Part shown: positions 53,136 to 63,563 of the stretch, in pieces
Numbering within the stretch: position 1 is the stretch's first letter
Layout: each line of letters starts with the position of its first letter
Source of the DNA: Mesonia sp008017825
Lineage (GTDB): Bacteria; Bacteroidota; Bacteroidia; Flavobacteriales; Flavobacteriaceae
Length of the DNA: 64,000 nt
Assembly (NCBI RefSeq): GCF_008017825.1
Contig: NZ_VRLS01000057.1
Location: 62,001-126,000, forward strand
Direction of reading: 5' to 3'
The notes under the pieces: generated by a model
Told to the model about the DNA's origin: nothing
The model's database searches: none
What the model saw: only the letters and a program-made list of their open reading frames with translations
Translations under genes and position numbers: made by a program

Positions 53136-55265
53136 ATGAGCCAAAGAAAAAACCTTCAAGATATAGAATTAAAAAGCAATTCTGTTAAAGAAACAGAGAG
53201 TAGCAGTTACAATACGGCAGAAAACATCAATATAAAATCCACTTATCAAAAAGAGGATTTAAAAGAGGTAGAACATCTTAATTTCGCCGCAGGAATTGCT
53301 CCATTTTTAAGAGGACCTTACTCTACCATGTACGTAAAACGTCCTTGGACAATTAGACAATATGCTGGATTTTCTACAGCCGAAGAAAGCAATGCCTTTT
53401 ATAGACGAAATTTAGCTGCAGGACAAAAAGGACTATCGGTCGCATTCGATTTGGCTACTCATAGGGGTTATGATAGTGACCACGATCGTGTGGTTGGAGA
53501 TGTAGGAAAAGCCGGCGTAGCCATAGATTCAGTGGAGGATATGAAAGTTCTTTTCGACCAAATTCCACTCGACAAAATGTCGGTTTCAATGACTATGAAC
53601 GGTGCTGTACTTCCTATTATGGCTTTTTATATCGTCGCTGCGGAAGAGCAAGGCGTTTCTCCAGATAAATTGGCGGGAACCATTCAAAATGATATTCTTA
53701 AAGAGTTTATGGTGCGTAATACTTATATTTATCCGCCTACACCTTCCATGAAAATCATTTCAGATATTTTTGAGTTTACTTCTCAAAATATGCCCAAATT
53801 TAATAGCATTAGTATTTCTGGCTATCATATGCAAGAAGCTGGGGCAACCTGTGATATTGAGTTGGCATATACCCTAGCAGACGGTCTAGAATACATTCGT
53901 AAAGGGTTAGCAGCAGGAATGGATATTGACACTTTTGCTCCGCGTTTATCTTTCTTTTGGGCTATTGGAATGAATCACTTTATGGAAATTGCCAAAATGC
54001 GTGCTGCGCGTATGCTTTGGGCAAAATTGGTAAAACAATTTAATCCTAAAAACCCTAAATCTTTAGCCTTAAGAACCCACTGTCAAACGAGTGGTTGGAG
54101 CTTAACAGAACAAGACCCTTTTAATAATGTAGCTCGTACTTGTATTGAAGCTTCGGCAGCAGCCTTTGGCGGAACTCAAAGTTTACATACTAACGCTTTA
54201 GATGAAGCCATTGCTTTGCCTACAGATTTTTCGGCAAGAATTGCCAGAAATACACAACTTTACTTACAAGATGAAACGCAGATTACTAAAACAGTAGATC
54301 CCTGGGCTGGAAGTTACTACGTAGAAAAGTTGACTCAAGATATTATGGATGAAGCTTGGAAACTTATTGAAGAAGTAGAAGAACTTGGCGGAATGACTAA
54401 AGCTATTGAAGCTGGTATTCCTAAACTACGTATTGAAGAAGCTGCAGCTAAAAAGCAAGCAAGGATAGATAGCGGACAAGATATTATTGTTGGAGTTAAT
54501 CAATACCGAAGAGAAAAAGAAGATCCTATTGTTACTTTAGAAGTAGATAATCAAACCGTTAGAAGACGACAAATAGAACGCTTAGAGCAAATTAAAAGCT
54601 CACGAAATCAAGATAAAGTAGATCAAGCCTTGCAAAATTTAACTCAAGCGGCTAAAACGGGTGAAGGTAATTTATTAGCTTTAGCAGTAGAAGCTGCCAG
54701 AGAAAGAGCAAGTATTGGAGAAATAAGCGATGCCCTCGAAAAAGAATTTGGTAGGTATAAAGCACAAATTAAATCATTTAGCGGCGTGTATAGTAAAGAA
54801 ATAAAAGACGATTCTTCATTTAGTAAAGCTAAAGAATTAGCTAATAAGTTTGCAGATTTAGAAGGTCGCCGACCAAGAATCATGATTGCTAAAATGGGAC
54901 AAGACGGTCACGACCGTGGTGCAAAAGTTGTTGCTACAGGTTATGCCGATGTTGGTTTTGACGTAGATATAGGTCCGTTATTCCAAACCCCTCAGGAAGC
55001 AGCAAAACAAGCAGTAGAAAATGATGTTCATGTACTTGGTGTTTCTTCTTTAGCAGCCGGACACAAAACTTTAGTTCCGCAAGTTATTGAAGAATTGAAA
55101 AAGTTAGGCAGAGAAGATATCATGGTTATCGTTGGAGGTGTAATTCCTTCTGCAGATTATGAGTTTTTATTCGATGCTGGTGCCGTTGCCGTTTTTGGCC
55201 CAGGAACTAAAATTAGTGAAGCGGCAATTCAGATTTTAGAGATTTTGATAGATTCTGTGGCTTAA
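53136..55265 (+). CDS. mutB: Methylmalonyl-CoA mutase large (alpha) subunit
   Basis: 709 residues. The TIM barrel has YSTMYVKRPWTIRQYAGF and THCQTSGWSLTEQDP. The C-terminal adenosylcobalamin domain has DGHDRG at 590-595, with His592 as lower cobalt ligand, then GVSSLAAGHKTLVP and IVGGVIPSADY. It interconverts succinyl-CoA and methylmalonyl-CoA, linking propionyl-CoA metabolism to the TCA cycle. No epimerase or MeaB-type chaperone gene lies in the window. Confidence 0.97.
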   Translation: MSQRKNLQDIELKSNSVKETESSSYNTAENINIKSTYQKEDLKEVEHLNFAAGIAPFLRGPYSTMYVKRPWTIRQYAGFSTAEESNAFYRRNLAAGQKGLSVAFDLATHRGYDSDHDRVVGDVGKAGVAIDSVEDMKVLFDQIPLDKMSVSMTMNGAVLPIMAFYIVAAEEQGVSPDKLAGTIQNDILKEFMVRNTYIYPPTPSMKIISDIFEFTSQNMPKFNSISISGYHMQEAGATCDIELAYTLADGLEYIRKGLAAGMDIDTFAPRLSFFWAIGMNHFMEIAKMRAARMLWAKLVKQFNPKNPKSLALRTHCQTSGWSLTEQDPFNNVARTCIEASAAAFGGTQSLHTNALDEAIALPTDFSARIARNTQLYLQDETQITKTVDPWAGSYYVEKLTQDIMDEAWKLIEEVEELGGMTKAIEAGIPKLRIEEAAAKKQARIDSGQDIIVGVNQYRREKEDPIVTLEVDNQTVRRRQIERLEQIKSSRNQDKVDQALQNLTQAAKTGEGNLLALAVEAARERASIGEISDALEKEFGRYKAQIKSFSGVYSKEIKDDSSFSKAKELANKFADLEGRRPRIMIAKMGQDGHDRGAKVVATGYADVGFDVDIGPLFQTPQEAAKQAVENDVHVLGVSSLAAGHKTLVPQVIEELKKLGREDIMVIVGGVIPSADYEFLFDAGAVAVFGPGTKISEAAIQILEILIDSVA

Positions 55266-55388
55266 TTAACCAAATTACCTCAACTCCATCCATACTTATG
55301 TACTGATTAACTGACATTTACAGTAATTAAATTAGTTATGTTTTATTAAAATAATATGTCAGTAACCTTGTAACTCGAAATTTTAAAA

Positions 55389-55847
55389 ATGAGAAAAGCT
55401 GTATTCCCCGGATCTTTTGATCCTATCACCTTAGGCCATTATGATATTATAGAGCGTAGTCTTCAACTATTTGATGAAGTTATTCTAGCTATTGGAGTAA
55501 ACGCTGATAAAAAGTATATGTTTTCATTAGAAGAAAGAAAACAATTTATAGAAGAAGCTTTTAAAGGAGAACCTAAAATTAAGGTAAAAACTTATCAAGG
55601 CTTAACTGTAGATTTCTGCATTAAAGAGAATGCACAATTTATATTGAGAGGGCTTAGAAACCCTGCGGACTTTGAATTTGAAAAGGCCATAGCTCATACA
55701 AATAGAAAGTTAGAGAAAATAGAAACCGTTTTTTTACTAACCTCCAGTGGCAAAAGTTATATTTCTTCTTCTATTGTAAGAGATGTAATTAGGAATAAGG
55801 GAGATTATACTATGTTAGTCCCAGATTCTGTACGCGTTAAATCTTAA
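55389..55847 (+). CDS. coaD: Pantetheine-phosphate adenylyltransferase
   Basis: 152 residues. Nucleotidyltransferase TxGH motif is 14-17 in GSFDPITLGHYDI, followed by RGLRNPADFEFE and the ISSSIVRD motif (normally ISSTxVR). Penultimate step of CoA synthesis: adenylyl transfer to 4'-phosphopantetheine. It lies 123 bp after mutB, probably with its own promoter, and ends in a bidirectional terminator. Confidence 0.97.
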   Translation: MRKAVFPGSFDPITLGHYDIIERSLQLFDEVILAIGVNADKKYMFSLEERKQFIEEAFKGEPKIKVKTYQGLTVDFCIKENAQFILRGLRNPADFEFEKAIAHTNRKLEKIETVFLLTSSGKSYISSSIVRDVIRNKGDYTMLVPDSVRVKS

Positions 55848-55873
55848 TAATTAATTTTAAAATTAAGTATAAA

Positions 55874-55898
55874 AAAAGCTCCCAAATTGGGAGCTTTT
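55874..55898. terminator. Bidirectional terminator (coaD / small T9SS gene)
   Basis: Arms AAAAGCTCCC and GGGAGCTTTT with a 5-nt loop, A-run and T-rich flank, between convergent genes. Confidence 0.9.
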
Positions 55899-55919
55899 CT
55901 ATTATTAAATATGTTAGGC

Positions 55920-56777
55920 TTATTGCTTAACAATTTTCTTTGTAATATTTCCTTCATTAGTATTGATCGATAATAAATATACACCAGAAGCTAAAGAAGA
56001 AGTGTTAATTGTATTGTTAGCAGAAATTTCTACTTGTGTACCTTTTCCTAAGATATCATACATTGTAGCACCTTCAATTTGAATAGAAGAAGGAATACTA
56101 ACATTTAATACATTATTTACAGGGTTAGGATATAGAGAAACTTGAGAAGCAATTGCATTGTTAACCGCTAAGACCTCATCAGATAAGTTAAAAACATATT
56201 CTGCAGCAGGTGCACTTCCAGTTCCAGTTTCTGTTGGCACAGTAATACCACAAGATTCAGCTTCAAGATATGAAGGGGCATTTTGACCTGATCCATTAGT
56301 TCCTGGGAAAAATCTTAAAGAAGCCGTTCCGTTAGCACTTTCTGGTACATTTACTTCTAAAACAGTTAAAACATTTGCAGGAATTTGAGCTACAAATGGT
56401 AATTCAACTAAGGTTAAATCATCAGCAGAAGATAAAGTAAATTGTTCAGTATTTAAAGGCACTAAAGTTCCTCCAGGAAATGTATCAGCAGCATATAAAG
56501 TAACGTTAATTACAGTACCATCTACAGCACCTGCTTGACCAATTTGTACAGAACCTACATCGAATGTAGTAGAAATACCAAAATCGTTTGCTAAGTCATA
56601 AGTTCTATAGAAACTATTTTCTCTATAATCTCCAGACCCACCGCTACCAGGACTACTCCAACAAGCAGCTCCTCCATCATCAACCGTTACAGGATCTACA
56701 GATTGAGAAATTACAGTTTGAGCATTAACAAAAGATGAAACCGCAAAAGCTGCAGCCAATAAAGTAATTTTTTTCAT
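55920..56777 (-). CDS. Small secreted T9SS type A cargo protein
   Basis: 285 residues. Signal peptide ends near NAQ (residue 20). The mature part (about 21-200) is a Gly/Ser/Thr-rich beta-sandwich-like domain with two or three cysteines (AACWSSPGS, EAESCGITV). Residues from about 212 form a type A sorting domain starting SLYPNPVNNVLNVSI and ending with SGVYLLSINTNEGNITKKI. Its codon choice looks highly optimised and acidic residues dominate, suggesting high expression. The specific function is not recognisable. Confidence 0.87.
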   Translation of the reverse strand: MKKITLLAAAFAVSSFVNAQTVISQSVDPVTVDDGGAACWSSPGSGGSGDYRENSFYRTYDLANDFGISTTFDVGSVQIGQAGAVDGTVINVTLYAADTFPGGTLVPLNTEQFTLSSADDLTLVELPFVAQIPANVLTVLEVNVPESANGTASLRFFPGTNGSGQNAPSYLEAESCGITVPTETGTGSAPAAEYVFNLSDEVLAVNNAIASQVSLYPNPVNNVLNVSIPSSIQIEGATMYDILGKGTQVEISANNTINTSSLASGVYLLSINTNEGNITKKIVKQ

Positions 56778-56864
56778 TTTAATTCGGGTTTATAAGTTTA
56801 TAAGAGACTAAATTACTAATTTAGTTTCAAAAAACAATTCTTTTTTACGAAAATTTCATTACTT

Positions 56865-58616
56865 ATGAAAAAAATAATAATCCTAGCCTTAGCAGTAATA
56901 GCGCTAACTAGCTGCGATTTATCTAAATACAAGTTAACCAAAGAATATAATTTCTCTACTGTTTTTGAAAAATCAAAAGGAGAAGAAACAGCTACTTATC
57001 AAGAAGTCATTAAATTTTATAAAGATTTAGATGAGGCCTTTACCAGTATTGAAATGCAAGAAATAGGCACTACCGATAGTGGTAAACCCTTACATTTAGT
57101 TATTTACAATCCAGAAAGTAATTTTAACTGGGAAAAAATTCACGAGAATAAAACGGTTTTACTTATCAACAATGGTATTCATCCTGGAGAAAGCGATGGT
57201 ATAGATGCTACCATGCTCATGCTAAGAGATTTTGCCAAAGATTCACTAAAAGCCCCCAAAAACACGGTTATAGCGGCTATTCCTATATATAATGTTGGCG
57301 GTGCTCTAAATCGAAATAGCACTTCAAGAACAAACCAAAACGGACCTAAGGAATATGGTTTCCGTGGCAACGCAAGAAATTACGATCTTAATCGAGATTT
57401 CATTAAAATGGACTCTAAAAATGCTTTCGCTTTCGCGGAAATTTTTCATAAGGTAAATCCAGATGTTTTTATTGACAACCACGTAAGTAATGGAGCAGAT
57501 TATCAATACACTTTAACTCATCTTCTAACTCAGCACAATAAGCTTTCGGGTTCATTAGGAGAGTATTTGAAAGAGGACTTTATGATTCAGCTAGAAGATA
57601 GCTTAGCAGTTAAAGGTTTACCCATTACTCCTTATGTAAATGTATTTAATGAGGTTCCTGAAAAAGGCTTTTCGCAATTTAATGATCATCCAAGATACTC
57701 TACAGGGTATACAACCTTATGGAATACTTTAGGCCTTATGATTGAAACTCATATGCTAAAACCCTATAAAGAAAGAGTCGAGAATACTTACCAGCTTATG
57801 CTTACTACGGTAGATATAATTGAAAACAGTAACGGCAAAATAAAAACTTTAAGAAAAGAGAATCTACAAGAATTTAAAAACGCTAATCAATATTTTTATA
57901 ATTACACGGTAAATAAGGATACACTTACTACTATAGATTTTAGAGGTTATGAAGCAGAAATTGTTAAAAGTAAAGTTACAGGCCAGAATCGGTTAAAATA
58001 TAACAGAGAAAAACCTTTTGTAAAAGAAATTAATTATTACGATTTCTTCAAACCTCAAGATAGTGTTACAATTCCTCAAGCATATATAATTCCTCAAGGA
58101 TGGTGGATGATAAAGGAAAGGCTTTTAGCAAATAACATTGAAATGGAGACCTTAGAAAAAGACAGCTTGATTGAAGTAGAAAGTTATAGAATTAAAGATT
58201 TTACTACCTCTCCTTCTCCTTATGAAGGACATTATTTACACAAAAACACATCTGTTTCTACTTCCGTAAAGAAAATGATGTTTAGAAAAGGAGATTTAAT
58301 AGTTAATACCCGTCAAGACGGAATTAGATACTTGCTAGAAACTTTAGAACCTACGGCTGTAGATTCATTTTTTAATTGGAATTTCTTCGATACTATTCTA
58401 CAGCAAAAGGAAGGCTTCTCTCCATACGTGTTTGAAGATATAGCATTAGAGTTTTTAAATAACAATCCTTCCGTCAAGAAGGAATTTGAAGAAAAAAAAT
58501 CTAAAAATAGAAGTTTTAGAAACAATTGGTATGCACAATTAGATTGGATTCACAAAAGGAGTCCTAACTATGAAAAAGCTCATTTAAGCTATCCTATTTT
58601 TAGGATGCTGAATTAA
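56865..58616 (+). CDS. M14-family zinc carboxypeptidase lipoprotein
   Basis: 583 residues; lipoprotein signal (LALAVIALTSC, Cys18). M14 zinc ligands: HPGE in NNGIHPGESDGIDA (near 106) and His in VFIDNHVSNGADYQY; an RNYDLNRDFIK segment is typical for substrate Arg/Asn. The C-terminal third is a separate beta-rich domain. Likely cleaves C-terminal residues of peptides at the cell envelope. Its 3' end overlaps the convergent Nudix gene by 33 bp. Confidence 0.9.
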   Translation: MKKIIILALAVIALTSCDLSKYKLTKEYNFSTVFEKSKGEETATYQEVIKFYKDLDEAFTSIEMQEIGTTDSGKPLHLVIYNPESNFNWEKIHENKTVLLINNGIHPGESDGIDATMLMLRDFAKDSLKAPKNTVIAAIPIYNVGGALNRNSTSRTNQNGPKEYGFRGNARNYDLNRDFIKMDSKNAFAFAEIFHKVNPDVFIDNHVSNGADYQYTLTHLLTQHNKLSGSLGEYLKEDFMIQLEDSLAVKGLPITPYVNVFNEVPEKGFSQFNDHPRYSTGYTTLWNTLGLMIETHMLKPYKERVENTYQLMLTTVDIIENSNGKIKTLRKENLQEFKNANQYFYNYTVNKDTLTTIDFRGYEAEIVKSKVTGQNRLKYNREKPFVKEINYYDFFKPQDSVTIPQAYIIPQGWWMIKERLLANNIEMETLEKDSLIEVESYRIKDFTTSPSPYEGHYLHKNTSVSTSVKKMMFRKGDLIVNTRQDGIRYLLETLEPTAVDSFFNWNFFDTILQQKEGFSPYVFEDIALEFLNNNPSVKKEFEEKKSKNRSFRNNWYAQLDWIHKRSPNYEKAHLSYPIFRMLN

Positions 58617-59207
58617 ATATTCCTTTGGAAACAATAGCTTAATATTTTCATAAGATTTCTTAAGAGCCTTTTGACTTTGCTCAAAATCTTTCCATTTTAC
58701 TTTGGTAATTCCTTCCTTTTCTTGTGGAATTAATTCGCCTTCGTAGCTAGTTTTCATCTCAAACCAATGGGTTTCTTTTAATTTATATTTACCATTACGC
58801 TTTAAGATATGGTAAGTAGTTTGCAAGAACTTGGTAATTTCCAAACCCTCAACCATAGTTTCCTCTTCTACTTCACGAATAGAAGTTTCTTCGATGGTTT
58901 CCTTCTTTTCGGCCTTTCCTTTAGGCAAATCCCATCTTCCGTTACGTTTTATAAATAAAATTTCTCCTTTTTGATTATATACCATTCCGCCACCAGCCAC
59001 AATGGTTTTCAGCTTTTTCTTTAAGATTTTGAGAAGCTTTTCCTCTTTTTCGTGATAAAGATTTACATAAAAAAGTTCTCCTTTACTTACTTTTTTAATA
59101 ATACGTTTTATCTTCGCCTTTTTAATTGGGATAGAGGTATATTGACTTCCTATTTCTTTTTCGGTTGAAAGAATTAACGGAATATCATTTACAAAAACTT
59201 TATACAT
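58584..59207 (-). CDS. Nudix hydrolase with N-terminal extension
   Basis: 207 residues. Residues 1-65 are an extra basic domain; the Nudix fold begins near 68. The Nudix box is G97-x5-E103-x7-R111-E-V-E-E-E with Met118 where the consensus has Gly. Nudix enzymes hydrolyse nucleoside diphosphates linked to another group; the substrate is unknown. The start codon is only 8 bp from that of the divergent pyrE gene and the stop is inside the M14 gene. Confidence 0.88.
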   Translation of the reverse strand: MYKVFVNDIPLILSTEKEIGSQYTSIPIKKAKIKRIIKKVSKGELFYVNLYHEKEEKLLKILKKKLKTIVAGGGMVYNQKGEILFIKRNGRWDLPKGKAEKKETIEETSIREVEEETMVEGLEITKFLQTTYHILKRNGKYKLKETHWFEMKTSYEGELIPQEKEGITKVKWKDFEQSQKALKKSYENIKLLFPKEYLIQHPKNRIA

Positions 59208-59215
59208 TTTATAGT

Positions 59216-59863
59216 ATGATTTTAGATAAAGAAACTGCCAAAAAAACAGCTGAGTTACTGTTGCAAATTAAAGCAATTAAATTAAACCCACAAGAACCTT
59301 TTACATGGGCTAGCGGATGGAAATCACCCATCTACTGTGATAACCGTATTATTCTCTCTTACCCTCCTATTCGTAATTTTGTAAGAGACCATATGGCGAA
59401 ACAGGTAGAAAAAATCTACGGTAAAGCCGATGTAATCGCTGGTGTAGCTACTGGCGCTATTGGAATTGGAATGTTAGTTGCCGAATATTTAGGTGTTCCT
59501 TTTATATATGTTAGACCAGAAGCTAAAAAGCATGGGAGACAGAACCAAATTGAAGGTCATTTAGAAAGCGGACAAAATGTTGTGGTAATTGAAGACCTTA
59601 TAAGTACAGGAAAAAGTAGTCTTAATGCTGTTAAAGCTTTAAAAGAAGCTAAGGCTAACGTAAAAGGGATGATTGCCATTTTTTCTTATGGTTTTGATGT
59701 TGCTGAAGAGAATTTTAAGCAAGAGCATCTTCAAGTACACACTCTAAGTAACTACACCTCACTTATTGAGCAAGCTTACGAAACCAATTATTTAAACAAA
59801 AAAGAGTTAGAAACGCTTCAAGAGTGGAGAGTAGATCCTTCTAATTGGAGTCCAAAACTATAA
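59216..59863 (+). CDS. pyrE: Orotate phosphoribosyltransferase
   Basis: 215 residues from the ATG at 59216; a longer frame upstream would run into the Nudix gene and adds non-family residues. PRTase landmarks: FTWASGWKSPIYCDNR, ADVIAGVATGAIGIG, and PRPP-binding VVVIEDLISTGKSS. It makes OMP from orotate and PRPP in UMP synthesis. Followed after 2 bp by an SRPBCC gene and possibly coupled with it. Confidence 0.97.
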   Translation: MILDKETAKKTAELLLQIKAIKLNPQEPFTWASGWKSPIYCDNRIILSYPPIRNFVRDHMAKQVEKIYGKADVIAGVATGAIGIGMLVAEYLGVPFIYVRPEAKKHGRQNQIEGHLESGQNVVVIEDLISTGKSSLNAVKALKEAKANVKGMIAIFSYGFDVAEENFKQEHLQVHTLSNYTSLIEQAYETNYLNKKELETLQEWRVDPSNWSPKL

Positions 59864-59865
59864 TT

Positions 59866-60258
59866 ATGCATTTAGAAAGCGAAAAAAACACCGTAAATAA
59901 GAGTCAGGAAGAGTTATTTAATTTCCTTACGGAAGTAAAAAACTACGAAACCATTATGCCAGACTCTATTCAAAAATTTGAAGTAAAAGGAGAAGATAGC
60001 TTTTTATTTCAGCTAAAAGGAATGCCAGAAATAAAACTTCTTATTAAAGAGAAAACACCTTGTAATCAAGTAGTTTTAGGTGCAAAAAGTGAAAAACTTC
60101 CTTTTACTCTTACCGCAAATATTACTGAAATCGCTTCCGCGGAAAGCGAAGTACAACTCATTTTTGACGGAGAATTTAACGCTATGATGGCCATGATGAT
60201 TAAATCTCCTTTAAAAAACTTTATTAACACATTAAGTCAGAATATGGGGAAACTCTAG
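59866..60258 (+). CDS. SRPBCC/START-like small protein
   Basis: 130 residues from the ATG at 59866, 2 bp after the pyrE stop. It has the SRPBCC order: a first strand with EKNTVNKSQEELFNFL, a helix, then strands, and a long C-terminal helix (MMAMMIKSPLKNFINTLSQN). Such folds bind hydrophobic ligands or act as coenzyme Q-type or lipid chaperones. The link to pyrE looks conserved in flavobacteria in my recollection, but its role is unknown. It overlaps the convergent birA stop by 4 bp. Confidence 0.8.
   Translation: MHLESEKNTVNKSQEELFNFLTEVKNYETIMPDSIQKFEVKGEDSFLFQLKGMPEIKLLIKEKTPCNQVVLGAKSEKLPFTLTANITEIASAESEVQLIFDGEFNAMMAMMIKSPLKNFINTLSQNMGKL
60134..60144 (+). repeat. CTTYCGCGGAA dispersed word (representative copy)
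   Basis: CTTCCGCGGAA; other copies at 32183, 36708, 38477, 52147 and 57430. All lie inside genes, and the CCGCGG core is rare in this AT-rich sequence. Confidence 0.6.
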
Positions 60259-60986
60259 TAAAGAAGTTTTATTTCCTTTATCTCAAAAGACTTTAAAATA
60301 TGGTCTTCAAACAAGATTTCTAACAAACCTTGTTTGGAGACTTTTTTTATAATCCCTGTCGTTCTTTCTCCATTAGGAAACTCAAAAGTAGAAGCCTTCC
60401 CTATTCTAAATAAATTTTCGTGGTATTTTTCTAGTATAGCTTCAATAGAATACGGTAAGAATTCATAAATGTCATCTTCTATTTGTTTTACCAATTTTTT
60501 TAGTACATAATCCAAATCATAATGTATGCCTGTTAATTGTTTTAATGATGACGCTCTATACATTTTATCAAAATCTTCCTGATTTACATTCAGCCCAATA
60601 CCTATAATACTCGCATTAATTTTTTGATTACTATACATATTTTCGATAAGAACGCCACAAATTTTAAGACTCTCTGCCAATATGTCGTTTGGCCATTTTA
60701 CCTTTAAATTAGTTATCCCTAATTGCTTCAAAACTTTTAAAATAGCTAAAGAGGTAATAGCACTTAATTTAAATTGATTTTCTATTTTTAAATTCAAACC
60801 TTCTAGAAGTACACTAAAAGTGAGGTTCTTACCTTCTTGGGAAATCCAATTCGCACCCATTTGCCCTCTCCCATTAGTTTGATTTTCAGCAACGACATAG
60901 CAGTTTTTAATATTGGGGTTTGCTCTATATAGTTCTCTCAAATAAAGATTTGTTGAGGGGGTGGTATGAACTTTGATACTCTTCAT
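60255..60986 (-). CDS. birA: Biotin--[acetyl-CoA carboxylase] ligase
   Basis: 243 residues from the ATG at 60986; the longer frame to 61064 adds a hydrophobic non-family stretch and overlaps the rsfS promoter. Biotinyl-AMP loop GRGQMG is at 39-44, then KVKWPNDILAESLKICGVL. It lacks the N-terminal helix-turn-helix of E. coli BirA, so it is an enzyme only and not the biotin repressor. Divergent from rsfS. Confidence 0.94.
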   Translation of the reverse strand: MKSIKVHTTPSTNLYLRELYRANPNIKNCYVVAENQTNGRGQMGANWISQEGKNLTFSVLLEGLNLKIENQFKLSAITSLAILKVLKQLGITNLKVKWPNDILAESLKICGVLIENMYSNQKINASIIGIGLNVNQEDFDKMYRASSLKQLTGIHYDLDYVLKKLVKQIEDDIYEFLPYSIEAILEKYHENLFRIGKASTFEFPNGERTTGIIKKVSKQGLLEILFEDHILKSFEIKEIKLLY

Positions 60987-61051
60987 AAAAAAAGTGTTGA
61001 AAATAGAACGATAAGTTTTTGTTAACAATGCAAAAAAAGAGCAAAAAAACA

Positions 61052-61059
61052 TAACTTTG
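61052..61059 (+). promoter_or_regulatory. -7 box of the rsfS-ftsH promoter
   Basis: TAACTTTG matches TAnnTTTG, 20 bp before the rsfS ATG. A TTTG lies at 61018-61021, but the 30-nt spacing is longer than usual. Confidence 0.5.
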
Positions 61060-61078
61060 CACAAAACAAATAAATTTA

Positions 61079-61450
61079 ATGGTAAAAACTGAAAATAACA
61101 CAGACCAACTCTTAACTCAAATCATAAAAGGTATTGAAGACGTTAAGGGTAACGACATCCAAATATTAGATCTTCGCGAGATTGAAAATACGGTTTGTGA
61201 CTATTTTGTAATTTGTAATGGTAATTCTAACACCCAAGTAAACGCCATCGTTAACTCTGTTCAAAAAGGCGTTAGCAAATCTTTAAAAGATAAGCCGTGG
61301 CATGTTGAAGGTACAGAAAATGCCGAATGGGTTCTTATTGACTACGTTAATGTTGTAGTACACGTTTTTCAAAAGCACATTAGAGAGTTTTACGACATCG
61401 AAGGGCTTTGGGGAGATGCCAAGACGACCACCATTCCAACAAATTACTAA
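61079..61450 (+). CDS. rsfS: Ribosome silencing factor RsfS
   Basis: 123 residues. Family landmarks ILDLREIENTVCDYFVICNG, KPWHVEGTENAEWVLIDYVN and VVHVFQKHIREFYDIEGLWGDA. It binds ribosomal protein uL14 and blocks subunit joining under nutrient stress. Upstream of ftsH by 21 bp; the order birA/rsfS-ftsH-LUD is typical of flavobacteria. Confidence 0.96.
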   Translation: MVKTENNTDQLLTQIIKGIEDVKGNDIQILDLREIENTVCDYFVICNGNSNTQVNAIVNSVQKGVSKSLKDKPWHVEGTENAEWVLIDYVNVVVHVFQKHIREFYDIEGLWGDAKTTTIPTNY

Positions 61451-61471
61451 AAATACTAGCACCCACACATA

Positions 61472-63466
<1,995 letters not shown>

Positions 63467-63474
63467 GAATCTTC

Positions 63475-63516
63475 AAAAAATATAGATTTAGTCTCTTGAC
63501 TAAGTCTATATTTTTT
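63475..63516 (+). terminator. Terminator after ftsH
   Basis: Arms AAAAAATATAGA (63475-63486) and TCTATATTTTTT (63505-63516) enclosing a further partial stem TTTAG/CTAA, then a T-run. Confidence 0.75.
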
Positions 63517-63563
63517 ATCTTTGATTTAAAGCAACATTAATTTATTTACCCCATTAACTGAAT

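Noticed and set aside
60987..61064. N-terminal extension of birA to 61064
   Set aside because: The extra 26 residues are hydrophobic, not family-like, and overlap the rsfS -7 box.
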